A DNA stretch of 33,899 nt from a virus, in the IMG/VR virus record IMGVR_UViG_3300042884_001392, positions 1 to 33,899 of that record; one strand, 5' to 3'. The position numbers and the translations under genes are program-made. The notes beneath the pieces are model-generated. The model was not told where the DNA came from. It did no database searches and saw nothing but the letters and a program-made list of their open reading frames with translations. This document shows, one piece after another, positions 6,236 to 15,300 of this stretch. The stretch's first letter is position 1. Every line of letters starts with the position of its first letter.

Positions 6236-6273
6236 AAAAAAGAAACCCCCGGCTTTTTAGGGCCGGGGGTTTC
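6236..6273 (-). terminator. Intrinsic terminator after the capsid gene
   Basis: A perfect 12-bp GC-rich stem (6242-6253 with 6262-6273) encloses an 8-base loop. On the minus strand it is followed directly by six T (the A-run 6236-6241 on the plus strand). It lies 22 bases past the capsid stop codon, as expected for ending the head operon. Genes downstream on the same strand would need read-through or their own promoter. Confidence 0.93.
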
Positions 6274-6294
6274 TGACTTACTTTGTGACTTTGA

Positions 6295-7671
6295 TTATGC
6301 GCCTGGTGCAGCGTCAAAATCAATCGAAACGAACGCTTCTGGACGCTTAACAGCGAGAGCAAGTCTCTGTTCTGCAAGAATCACGATTGCGTTGCGCACG
6401 AAGAAGTCTGAGTGCTGTTCCGAAATTCGGATTGAAGCCTGCTCGCGGTCGTACAGCTGTGCAGCAGTACCGAAGGCACCGACGAGGCCGGTTCCTTCTG
6501 TCATTGCTGGAGTGTCGATAACTGGCATTCTCCAAACGCGTGGCTCGCCACCCATTGCAACCGAAACTGCGATGAGGTATTGACCCTGCTCGTCCTTCGT
6601 CAACTCGATGTCTTCCCAGTCGTTCGGGTGCAATACAACGCCCGATGGCTCGTAGTAAGCCAAGAACGAGAGTGTTGCGGCACGACGGATTGCATCAGCC
6701 TTGGTGTCTGCTACTGGAAGTGTTGCACCATCTGACCAGGCGTATGTCTGGATGTTTGGTGTGTTCAAAACGCCCAAGAGGTTCTCGCCATTGCCGTCGC
6801 CATTGAGGATTTGGTTGTCTTCCAACAAACGAAGGCCGTACATCAATTCGTTGTCGATGATTGAACGCAGCTGTGGCTCATCGGCAAGGACGTTGCGGTG
6901 TGCAGCTTCCCAGTGTGCCAATGTGCGAACAGGAGCCTGCTCACCAACGAACGAGAATGACGACTGTGGCTTCAACGCAAATGCGTTGTTTCCACCGTTA
7001 CGCTCTGCAATTGTTGATGCAGAGTTAACACCAGCAGCGAAGCCGTAACCCTCCTGGATAGGAGTGGTGAAGCCGAGCTGACGGAAGTATTCAATAACTG
7101 CTGCAGTTGTTGTACGAACTGGGAACAAGTCACGAACACGCTTGGTGCGCATTGGCTGTGTAATCATCGCATCGCGCTGTACTGAACCAAACGAGCCAAG
7201 ACGGCTGTTTGTTACGTCAGTGCCAGGAAGTGCTGAGTAAACGTCCTTCACATTGTATGAACCAGATGTGAACGAAGCCTTTACCTGCCATGGTGCAACC
7301 ATGTTTGCGCCGTTACGGCCGTTTGCGAGTGTCTTGAATTCAGCTGAGTCCAAGAACATTTCGCCGATTGACTTGATTTCACGGCTTGAAAGCTGTGCAA
7401 CTTCTGCACTTGCTGCAGCGAATGAACCTGCAACACTTTCTGCTGGCTGTGAAGCCCAAGAATCAACGCTGTTCATTGTCTGCATACCGTCAATGAGGCT
7501 CTTGATTTCCTTGATGTCTGACATGTTCTTGTCGAACGCTGTCTTCTGCTCAGGGGTGACGACAACTGTGCCGTCTTCTACACGGAATGAATCCGCAATG
7601 GCCTTATTATCGGCCATCTTTCCACGAAGTGCACCTTGCAGTTCGTTTAATCTTGAATTGTCTTGCGACAT
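6295..7671 (-). CDS. Major capsid protein, HK97 fold
   Basis: A 458-aa HK97-type major capsid protein. The N-terminal ~100 residues are helical and charged (LNELQGALRGKMADNK, SDIKEIKSLIDGM), as in the cleaved delta/scaffold domain of HK97. A typical capsid body follows: TTTAAVIEYFRQLG, LLEDNQILNGDGNGENLLGV (the family's 'ilnGdG' motif), VVLHPNDWEDIELTKD, GTAAQLYDREQASIRI and a C-terminal RLALAVKRPEAFV. LSSRE at 94-98 is a plausible processing site. AGGAG lies 7 bases before ATG 7671, and a strong terminator follows the stop. It is about 24 kb away from the portal, far more than usual. It forms the icosahedral head shell. Confidence 0.93.
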   Translation of the reverse strand: MSQDNSRLNELQGALRGKMADNKAIADSFRVEDGTVVVTPEQKTAFDKNMSDIKEIKSLIDGMQTMNSVDSWASQPAESVAGSFAAASAEVAQLSSREIKSIGEMFLDSAEFKTLANGRNGANMVAPWQVKASFTSGSYNVKDVYSALPGTDVTNSRLGSFGSVQRDAMITQPMRTKRVRDLFPVRTTTAAVIEYFRQLGFTTPIQEGYGFAAGVNSASTIAERNGGNNAFALKPQSSFSFVGEQAPVRTLAHWEAAHRNVLADEPQLRSIIDNELMYGLRLLEDNQILNGDGNGENLLGVLNTPNIQTYAWSDGATLPVADTKADAIRRAATLSFLAYYEPSGVVLHPNDWEDIELTKDEQGQYLIAVSVAMGGEPRVWRMPVIDTPAMTEGTGLVGAFGTAAQLYDREQASIRISEQHSDFFVRNAIVILAEQRLALAVKRPEAFVSIDFDAAPGA

Positions 7672-7823
7672 GTTTTGCTCCTGTTGGAATTGATTGAGGG
7701 TTGGGTTATTAACTTTTATTGTGGCTTAGGTAAGCACCCAGCCCTAGTTATATAAAGTAACAGAGATTTACACCTTTTAGTGGAACTACTTTATTTGCAA
7801 ACAAAAGTGTGTAAATGATTAAA
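7672..7823 (-). promoter_or_regulatory. AT-rich leader before the capsid gene; possible promoter
   Basis: This 152-base gap is one of the few spaces in the minus-strand operon. On the minus strand it contains TTTATATAA (7748-7756) as a possible -10 region, a short GCTTA/TAAGC hairpin closer to the gene, and the capsid ribosome site AGGAG. No convincing -35 is seen. A separate promoter would explain high capsid expression; this is inference. Confidence 0.25.
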
Positions 7824-8543
7824 TTAATCTTCTGTTAGTTCTTCTTGGATTGATTTTTTTCTTTTTAGTTTTCCTAGCTCTTCTCGTAAAACTGTTCTGA
7901 TTACATTTCTTTCTTGCGCAGCCCTCCCTCTTCGCCCAAGCGAAGTTGTGCCGGCTAAACGGGCGTAATCACTCATGTTTGTGCATGGCATCCAAACCGC
8001 CCTGCCAGTTTTGGATATTCTTCTGCTTATCCCAATACACCCCATTTGACGCGAACGAGCACGAGCTGACTCTGGGTCAGTAAAAACATCTGGGTCGTTG
8101 TCTCTAACGTATTGAGGTCCAGTCATTGCCGCTTTTGCCATGCTCGCCCCAAACATGTTCATCGTTGGGCCGCCAGAAACGGTAGAACCACTTGACACAG
8201 ATGAGCCAACAGCTTGGGGTGGCGCGAACTGGTTTGGGCCAGAAGTTATGCCAGGACCAGAACCGTTTATCCCCTGTACCGGTCTTTCATCAAGTTTTTC
8301 CCATCCATTTCTTTTTTTCTTACGTTTCTTGCGACCGACTTCTTCTCTTTCTGGACGCCCTTCGACCGATGACTTCTCTTTCCATTTAGAAGTTTCTGCT
8401 CTGTTGGAAATTCGCTCTAAAGAATCCATTGAAGCACAAGGCATCCAATTCCCGTCTTCGTCTTTGTGTGCTCCCCTGCATCCAATCATTTCTGCAACAC
8501 GAAGCGCTTCCATCTTCTTGACTAATTCTTTTTGCTTAGCCAT
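7824..8543 (-). CDS. Probable virion protein with duplicated Gly-Cys/Trp-x-Pro-Cys motif
   Basis: A 239-aa protein carrying the same short motif twice: GC at 21-22 with WMPC at 33-36, and GC at 168-169 with WMPC at 184-187, each followed by a Met two or three residues later. I recall similar GC...WMPC motifs from actinobacteriophage structural proteins, but know no function; paired cysteines suggest a metal site or a disulphide. Between them is a very basic stretch (GRKKRKKKRNGWEK) and a Gly/Ser/Pro-rich linker. The C-terminus is basic and helical. It starts at ATG 8543, two bases after the previous stop, and precedes the capsid gene. Confidence 0.65.
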   Translation of the reverse strand: MAKQKELVKKMEALRVAEMIGCRGAHKDEDGNWMPCASMDSLERISNRAETSKWKEKSSVEGRPEREEVGRKKRKKKRNGWEKLDERPVQGINGSGPGITSGPNQFAPPQAVGSSVSSGSTVSGGPTMNMFGASMAKAAMTGPQYVRDNDPDVFTDPESARARSRQMGCIGISRRISKTGRAVWMPCTNMSDYARLAGTTSLGRRGRAAQERNVIRTVLREELGKLKRKKSIQEELTED

Positions 8544-8544
8544 T

Positions 8545-9270
8545 CTAGAATCGCTTCAGTCTTTGCTCTATGGCCTTGCTTATTCTTGTGCCATGGATTA
8601 ATTCTTGGTTTTCAGATAGTGATTTAACTCTTCTCAGCGAGCGGTTGCTCGTGCAGCCAATTTCTGACTTCTCGTCAATAAATCGAGATATCTTTCTTGA
8701 CATGCCAAATCCTGCTGTTTCTTGAATTTTCATAGATTCAAAGGATTGTTTGTATTCTGAGCGTTGGTCGATAAATTTTCCAGATTTAGTATCGATTGAG
8801 ACTTTTTTACTTTTTGCCTCTTTTATCAAAGAAATCTTTTTAATTTTATTTTTGAAAGATTTTGCTCTGTAATCGAACTTTGAGAATTCTGATGAATTTT
8901 TATCCACTTTCTCTGATTTAGTCTCAATTTCTGAATTCTTGTTAATTATGGTTCTACCAACAAAAATAGTTTTTGAAGCAAAAGTCTTCTTAATTACCTT
9001 TTCGGCAAATTCATTCAATTCTATTTTCTTTGACAATGTTTTATCAATAATTGATTTTGCTGCATTATCGCTAACAGACTTGAATGTAGTTGATTCAGTC
9101 CATTCTGGAGCTTTTATATCAGCTTCTGAAGAAACTGTCTTTTGGGCGTGCTCAGCCCAATCCGAACCCATTTCATGGAAACCATAAAAAGACAAAGAAT
9201 CATCACTTTTCACAACTAGTGCAAATGGAGTATCTCTGACTACATCTTTAATTACGAGTATTTCAGGCAT
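8545..9270 (-). CDS. Hypothetical Lys/Ser-rich protein, 241 aa
   Basis: Not recognised. Start chosen at ATG 9270, with AGGTGG about 5 bases upstream and an 8-base overlap (ATGCCTGA) with the previous gene; a longer frame begins at 9297. Residues 1-60 look folded (EILVIKDVVRDTPFALVVKS, FYGFHEMGSDWAEHA). Residues about 90-200 are low-complexity Lys/Ser/Ile/Phe-rich, and the DNA here is noticeably more AT-rich than in the flanking genes. A basic, repetitive protein between head genes could be an internal or DNA-binding head component (inference). Confidence 0.6.
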   Translation of the reverse strand: MPEILVIKDVVRDTPFALVVKSDDSLSFYGFHEMGSDWAEHAQKTVSSEADIKAPEWTESTTFKSVSDNAAKSIIDKTLSKKIELNEFAEKVIKKTFASKTIFVGRTIINKNSEIETKSEKVDKNSSEFSKFDYRAKSFKNKIKKISLIKEAKSKKVSIDTKSGKFIDQRSEYKQSFESMKIQETAGFGMSRKISRFIDEKSEIGCTSNRSLRRVKSLSENQELIHGTRISKAIEQRLKRF

Positions 9271-11293
9271 TTGTTCCACCTTTGAGTACTTCAACAATGC
9301 TTCTCTTGCTGTTAGAAAGTGTTTCTAGTCGGTTTTTGTATAAAGTTTCTACTATCGACAAGTGTGTCTTTTCTCCGGCCGAGAGACCATCTTTTTCGAA
9401 TCTTCTACGTAGCTCATTCATCTTAAAAGAGCGTGCCCTCTTGAGTAGGGCTTCAATGTGTTTTCTATACGCAACCTGCTGGTCCTGTTTCAAGTTGTTG
9501 TAGTACTCGGAGTACCTGGCACCGTTTGAACCCTGGTAAAAACCAGCGATGGTCATTTTTGTTCTCTTGGATATTTGAATCTTGTCAAGGTCAACCAACC
9601 CAGAGGTCACGTTCTGTGCAAGCATCGGCACTGCGCCTTCAGGGGTTGTTAATGGGTAAATTGAAGAACTTGGTCTGTCTCTTTGGTCTGTCAAGAAATC
9701 AGAAATCATTATCGTAGCAACATCTTCTGGCTTGAGGTCCGAGAACTTTACGTCAGGGCTAAATTTTGCGCCCTTTAGCGCTGTTTCGACATCTTCTCGG
9801 ATATATCTTCTCTTATCAGACGGCTTGTCAGCAAAGATTACGTCAGGGGATTGTAGGCCAAGATGTTGCTGAACATCTGACGCAAATCTTTCAGCCAAGT
9901 GCTGATACTTGTCTGGAGATGAGTAAAGAAAGTATTTATCTGCGCCAATCGTTAGAAGAGACTGGTTGTTTGCAAGTTTTCTTTCCTGTATAAGCTTGCT
10001 GTTCGACAATAGTTTTGGCATGATTTCCGCTGAAACCATAGATATCGAGCCACCAGCAGAGATGTGTTCAATTGCAGCTTCAAGTGAGGTTATTTTCTTC
10101 CCAGTTTGAGCATTTGATGACGACTGTCTCGCAACGGCTGCACTTTCTCCTGCAGGAGCTTTTGGCCTTCTTTTTCCGGAGAAAGCCTCTGTGGCCCAAC
10201 GAAATTTACCTTTTACTATCTCGTTTGGATTCTTTAGTCCTATAAAGTTTTCCGAGTATCTAATTCCATCACCCGTTTCGTCTGCAACCATCTTCAGCTT
10301 CGATGCAGGGTCGGATGTTGACTGCGACTCAATTGCCGTATTGACAGTGCGACCAAGTTTCCTTCTCTCACCAACTGAAAGCTTTCTTGCCTTCTCTAGC
10401 GTGATTGTGGAGCCACCAGGCAAAACATAGACAAGAGACTTAACGCCAGTATTCGAAAGAAGTCCAAGCTCGTCGTTGCCTATGTCATCTGGAGAAAGAG
10501 CTGAAAGGATGTATGTTGCGCCTTCCATGTCTCTGTTATCTGGGATTGCTCTCAAAACCTTTGCAGGGACTACTGGCTCTAAAACAAAACCGTCTCTTCT
10601 AACCATTCTTGTAGCCTTGCCGTTATATCCACCAATTTCTGAAACCATTCCTTTTACTTGTTCAGCAGCAGAACGTGGATTATCAAGAGATACTTTTGGA
10701 ATCTGTGGCTTGCGTGATTCAATCAGATTTCCAGGCAGGTCGCCACCGGTAAGAGGTTTTCCTGTTACGGGCTCTGGTTTTGCTGGTCCGCGTCCTGCGC
10801 GTCGAAGAGCAGCAACGAGCATCCTTAGTGGTGACGGAATATCAAAAAGTTTTGCTCCGCAAGTTGATAGACGAGAGTCAGTAAATCTTCCACCGTACTG
10901 GTAGCCCTCTGGACATCTGTAGCCACGATTTTGTCCTGGCTTTGAACCACCGACACCACCAGGCTTTCCAGGGGTAAGTGTTCTGTATATAGCAGAACGA
11001 ACTGGAGAACGAATTGGGTCTGAGTCTCCGGGTATAGCAAGGCTTCTCAATGTTGAACCAATGCGTGATGCTTTTGTCTGTATCTCTACAGAGTCAAATG
11101 CACTCTTTCTGAGTATTCTGTCCGTGCCATTACGCTTGGATAAAGCCTTGAATGACACTACATTTTCAGAAAGCTTCATTCTTGAGCGCGCAATATTATG
11201 CAGATTCTTTGCATCAATATCTGCAATTACGATACGCGCGACAACTACGGCACGCTCAGGGCAGCATGGCAATGAGCCATCAATTTCACTCAT
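9263..11293 (-). CDS. Large virion-type protein with Cys motif and possible degenerate kinase-like domain
   Basis: A 676-aa protein. Start chosen at ATG 11293 (8-base ATGAGTGA overlap with the previous gene, GGGGA just upstream) rather than a TTG at 11341. Residues about 123-153 hold CPEGYQYGGRFTD followed by CGAKLFDIP, a motif related to one in the 2548-aa protein. Residues about 435-565 have the layout of the HipA/PI3-kinase-like fold: a strand with Lys (GADKYFLYSS), a helix (AERFASDVQQHLGL) and a catalytic-loop-like FLTDQRDRP followed by SGLVDLDK; key Asn/His positions are not conserved, so it may be inactive. The C-terminus is helical and basic. The 11293-9270 overlaps on both sides indicate coupled translation in the head operon. 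Confidence 0.65.
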   Translation of the reverse strand: MSEIDGSLPCCPERAVVVARIVIADIDAKNLHNIARSRMKLSENVVSFKALSKRNGTDRILRKSAFDSVEIQTKASRIGSTLRSLAIPGDSDPIRSPVRSAIYRTLTPGKPGGVGGSKPGQNRGYRCPEGYQYGGRFTDSRLSTCGAKLFDIPSPLRMLVAALRRAGRGPAKPEPVTGKPLTGGDLPGNLIESRKPQIPKVSLDNPRSAAEQVKGMVSEIGGYNGKATRMVRRDGFVLEPVVPAKVLRAIPDNRDMEGATYILSALSPDDIGNDELGLLSNTGVKSLVYVLPGGSTITLEKARKLSVGERRKLGRTVNTAIESQSTSDPASKLKMVADETGDGIRYSENFIGLKNPNEIVKGKFRWATEAFSGKRRPKAPAGESAAVARQSSSNAQTGKKITSLEAAIEHISAGGSISMVSAEIMPKLLSNSKLIQERKLANNQSLLTIGADKYFLYSSPDKYQHLAERFASDVQQHLGLQSPDVIFADKPSDKRRYIREDVETALKGAKFSPDVKFSDLKPEDVATIMISDFLTDQRDRPSSSIYPLTTPEGAVPMLAQNVTSGLVDLDKIQISKRTKMTIAGFYQGSNGARYSEYYNNLKQDQQVAYRKHIEALLKRARSFKMNELRRRFEKDGLSAGEKTHLSIVETLYKNRLETLSNSKRSIVEVLKGGTNA

Positions 11294-11945
11294 AATCCCC
11301 ACCGCAGCATTCTGCAGACTTGCGACCAGAAGGGATTTCAAACTTTACGGTTTCGCCTTTTTCGTCTTCGCCCTCCATTTCCCAGTTATTGTCATCCCTG
11401 AGCAATTCTGCAAACTTTGGTTCCATCTCAATGAAGTCACGCAAAACGCTAAAAGCGTGAAGAATGTCTGATTCGGTTACTACGTCATTTGGCTTTTTGT
11501 CATTAGCGCCTTTGAATTCATGGAAGAAAACATCATCTTCGTAGTACGAGTCATTTAATGACTTCTTTGCAGTTCTCTTTGCGGCGCTGCGGAGATGGCT
11601 GGCAAACTCAGTGTTCGTCCAGTTTCTTTTCTTGAGCTTTCCGCGGCAATTCTTCATGCCCGGATGATGGCATCCCTCGTTTGGCCAAAGACCAGTTGTT
11701 TCATGATGTAACCATGCGCAAATATTGTTCAATGGGTATAGCTCTGGGTGGTTTGCAAGAATCACTCTGCAACGACGGAATCCGCCTGGCTTGCGCATGA
11801 TTGGTCGCCAGTAGCGTAAAAGTCTTTCTAGGTTTCCACGACGAGGGCCGTATCCACGGAGCAGGTCGCCAGTAACCAGCTCTTGAGGGATTATTCCGCC
11901 AAGAGGGTCGAGTTTCACTTCGTTATTTTCGAATTCAGAACTCAT
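11286..11945 (-). CDS. Hypothetical virion-operon protein, 219 aa
   Basis: Start at ATG 11945 (GAGG six bases upstream) is preferred over ATG 11951, whose ribosome site would have no spacing. The central region is Cys/His/Trp-rich: FRRCRVILANHPELYP, ICAWLHHETTGLWPNEG, CHHPGMKNC, and resembles an unnamed protein seen near head genes of actinobacteriophages as far as I recall. The cysteines and histidines could bind zinc. The C-terminal third is acidic and ends with ECCGGDYE. It overlaps the previous gene by 11 bases and the next by 8, so it is embedded in the head operon. Function unknown. Confidence 0.65.
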   Translation of the reverse strand: MSSEFENNEVKLDPLGGIIPQELVTGDLLRGYGPRRGNLERLLRYWRPIMRKPGGFRRCRVILANHPELYPLNNICAWLHHETTGLWPNEGCHHPGMKNCRGKLKKRNWTNTEFASHLRSAAKRTAKKSLNDSYYEDDVFFHEFKGANDKKPNDVVTESDILHAFSVLRDFIEMEPKFAELLRDDNNWEMEGEDEKGETVKFEIPSGRKSAECCGGDYE

Positions 11946-12369
11946 TGCCATCCTCGTGTTTATTTGCGGAATTGTCTACCTTATAATCTACCATTTTAAT
12001 GAGACTCTTATTATTTATAAAGTCAATTGCTCGTGCATTCTTCTTTTCGAGCCTCACTTTTGTTTCACCAACTGTTGACAGTGTTGTTATGCCCTCAAGA
12101 ACTTCTTTTTCTATTTCGACATCTTTCTTGATGAACGTCTCATACCACTTCCCCTTTGTTGGATTCTTGGGAGCATCCCACAGAGAACGATGAAACTTGG
12201 TGTTTCTAATCTTGTTTAATCCTTGCGTTTTTGAAGCCCATGAAAAGAAGTGAATCTTTACAGAAGAGCCATCTGGTCTTACGATTGCTCCGTCTTTTTC
12301 TCCGGCCTTTGCCTCTACGTCGTAGTAGACCTTATTGCCATCGAATGTTCCAACAAGTACGGCTTTCAT
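11935..12369 (-). CDS. Hypothetical protein, 144 aa
   Basis: Not recognised. It begins 2 bases after the stop of the 2548-aa gene and its 3' end overlaps the next gene. The N-terminal part is beta-rich (AVLVGTFDGNKVYYDVEAKA), the middle contains a Trp-rich basic patch (FHRSLWDAPKNPTKGKWYE), and the rest is Lys/Glu-rich. No membrane segment or signal peptide. Its place between virion-type genes suggests a small structural or accessory head protein. Confidence 0.6.
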   Translation of the reverse strand: MKAVLVGTFDGNKVYYDVEAKAGEKDGAIVRPDGSSVKIHFFSWASKTQGLNKIRNTKFHRSLWDAPKNPTKGKWYETFIKKDVEIEKEVLEGITTLSTVGETKVRLEKKNARAIDFINNKSLIKMVDYKVDNSANKHEDGNEF

Positions 12370-12371
12370 GA

Positions 12372-15300
12372 TTAGTCGACCATCAAATCTAATTGGTCAC
12401 TTTTCCTGATGCTGTCAAGAGTTTTCTTCAGTTCGGCTTCAACTTCAGCATCGATGTTTCTCTTAAGTATCTCGTCGACACGCGCTGTTGGACTAGCTGT
12501 TTTATCATAAGAGCGAGGGTTCTCGATGTTTACGCCCTGCGGGTGAGCGAACTTGACATAACCAACACCCATGCCTTCATACTTCTCTTTAATCTTCTTG
12601 GCTGCACGGTACTCTTTGAGCTTGACCATGCTCGCAGTATTTAGAGGCTTGCCACCAGATATTGAGTAGAAGTAGGCAACTTCTTCTGGAGTGAATCCAA
12701 GCTTTTCTAGCTTTGATGCAAGTGACTTTTCATTAACGACATCTGAAATATCTTCTGATTCTGCAACTTTGGAAACCTTGGTATATGGGTAGTGAATTCC
12801 CTCTACTTCGTTCTTCTTGAATCCACCAAGAATCTGAGCTTCAAATGGCTCATGGGAGCGAGGCGATGAGTCAACCGCACCAACTGGTGACATCTTCCCG
12901 TTTTCGTCCATTGATGCATTGACGGATGAGAAGTTCTTGTCCATCTTCGCTCCAAGCAGATGGAGCATTGCTTCAGTGTTTTGCTTGTTTGAAGAAATCC
13001 CATCAGCGTTCATGATTGCGTCAGCGATGTCATCAGGGTCGTTTGAGTTCATCGCTACCGGTCTGTGAGCTGACTGTAGAGCCTCTCCGCGCCCATATGC
13101 GGTGCGATTGGACACTTCTGGCTTGAGGATTACCTCTATCTCTCCTAGCGCCGTAAGACCATCGCCAACCACGTCATTGTCACCAATCTCAAAGATTGCA
13201 TCGCTTCCAATATTGCCCTTACCAGATGCGGCTACTCTTCTCTTCTTTTCCTCGTTATGCGAGCGATGGACAACATATCCGCTGACAGGCTTGGCTGAAT
13301 TTGGAGTTGATTTGCTAATGCCGATTCTGCTGTTGTACTCATCTCTGAATACATCTGAGGACCTACCAGCCCTTCTTCCAGAACTAAACACTCCATCAAA
13401 GTCATCAAATTCTGTCTTTGCTGGCTTGTAATTATTCTCGTCAAACCCGGCGAATGGGTCGTCGTATTCACTTGAAATTGAAGTTGACGGAGTTGTTGGT
13501 GTTGTGTCAAAATCACCAAACGGGTCAGTCTCTGAAGGCTTGCTCTTTCCTCTACCAAACCTTTTCCCTATTTTTTCGCGAGCAGAACTAATCACTTGCC
13601 CGGCGTTCTCAACCAACTCTCCTCTTTCGGCTCGTATGATATCGCCGAATTCATCAAGCCTCTGCTTGTTCTCATCTGTAACGACTCGCTCATCAATAAA
13701 ATCTGAAGCAATAGTCCAAGCGTCTGCAAGCTTGTCCACCACTGGGTCCGGAAGGCCATTTGGTGCGACTCTGTCCACAGCGGACATTGCAACATCCATT
13801 TGGTTTTGAGTTATCTTCCCTCTTTGAACTGCTTCTTCTAGACCACGCTCGGCAACTTCTCTTCCAGCTCTTCTGGCAACGTCAACTGCAAGCGCGGTTG
13901 CAAAACCAACAGGACCACCAGCAGCAAGAGCGCCAGCCATATTCACGCCGTACTTAACGCGTTCGCGAGTATCTTCATCTGCTCCGGAGCGCTTGAGAAC
14001 TGCGTCCAAAACTCTTCCAGTTGCACGACTTCCAGCGATACCGGCAACTCGCTGTGTTTTACTTGGCTTGCTTCTTGCACCTGAAGATAGACGTCCAGAT
14101 GAAAAACTGGATTCATCAAGCGGCTTTCCTCTACGAGAAGCCAAAACTGCAGCTGGTGTTATTTCTTTTCCTTCTTTTTTCAACTTAATAGCGCGTGCCA
14201 TTAAAGCAGTCGATGCAAGGTCGTAGTCTTTTGGTTGGCGCTGATAAGTGAGTCGTGATGAAACACCGAATATCGGTTTGTTTACACCAATCAATTGTCT
14301 TTCATCAGATGGACCCAGGGAGCTTGCAATGGTACTGTCACTTTCACCAACAATCAAGTAAGCAGAACCTCGAAGCTGGTCTGACCAGCGAGAATAGAAA
14401 TCCTGGTCATTAACATCTATAGCTAGACCGTAAACACCGCGTGCTGTATTTTCTGCTTCAGTATAATATTTTGCTACATCTTCGGGTATATCCCGTGCGG
14501 CATTACGTCCATAATACCCCTGTGTACTCACCCCGCCAGATGCCGGATAAGCACTAAGGAATCCGAAGTCTTGACTTTCTTTCAATCTTGCAGCAAGCTT
14601 GCTATTCCTGCTCTGTCGCTCCTTTATTTCAGAAAGACGTCTATTTCCGCCTTCAATCAGTGGCCCCATCCCGTCTCGAAGTGGGAGTGAAGCTATGTCA
14701 ATATCCTCTCCAGCCTTTGCACCATACTGAGAAGGAATTCCAAGCAGCTCATTGATTGCATTGGCTTCCTGTCTATCTCTTGGCTTAAACTTTGTTTCAC
14801 CAGAAGTTAGTGAAGACATTATTTTTTCAAATGTTGATATTTTCTTTTCATTTGTATCAAATTCTTCATTAAATTTACGAATTACCATCTTGTTCAAAGC
14901 GCCAGTATCACCTTGAGAACCGGCACCCAAACCAGCCGTAGATGTTCGTGATGGGTCGAGAACTCCGCCGTCCAATTGGGCTTGACCAACATGTATTACT
15001 GCTTCTTGGTTGTCGCCTACGTTGAATGCCTCAAAGTCTCCTGCCTGACGTCTTCTGGTAAGTTCTTTACCTTCTTCGACAAGTATTGCATACTCTTCTT
15101 CTGGGATGTCTTCTACGTCAAGAATCCCCTGTTCCATTCTTTCTTTCTTTGTTCTCGCTAAGAACTCCTGAAATTTAAGTTCTTTTTTGGAGTCTGAAAG
15201 TTTCTTTTTTACTTCTTTCTTGAAGTCACTAAGTCCCTGTTCTTCAACTTCAGCTGCAGTTAGGTTGCGTGGCGTTACGTCGGCATCAAAATTATCAAGT

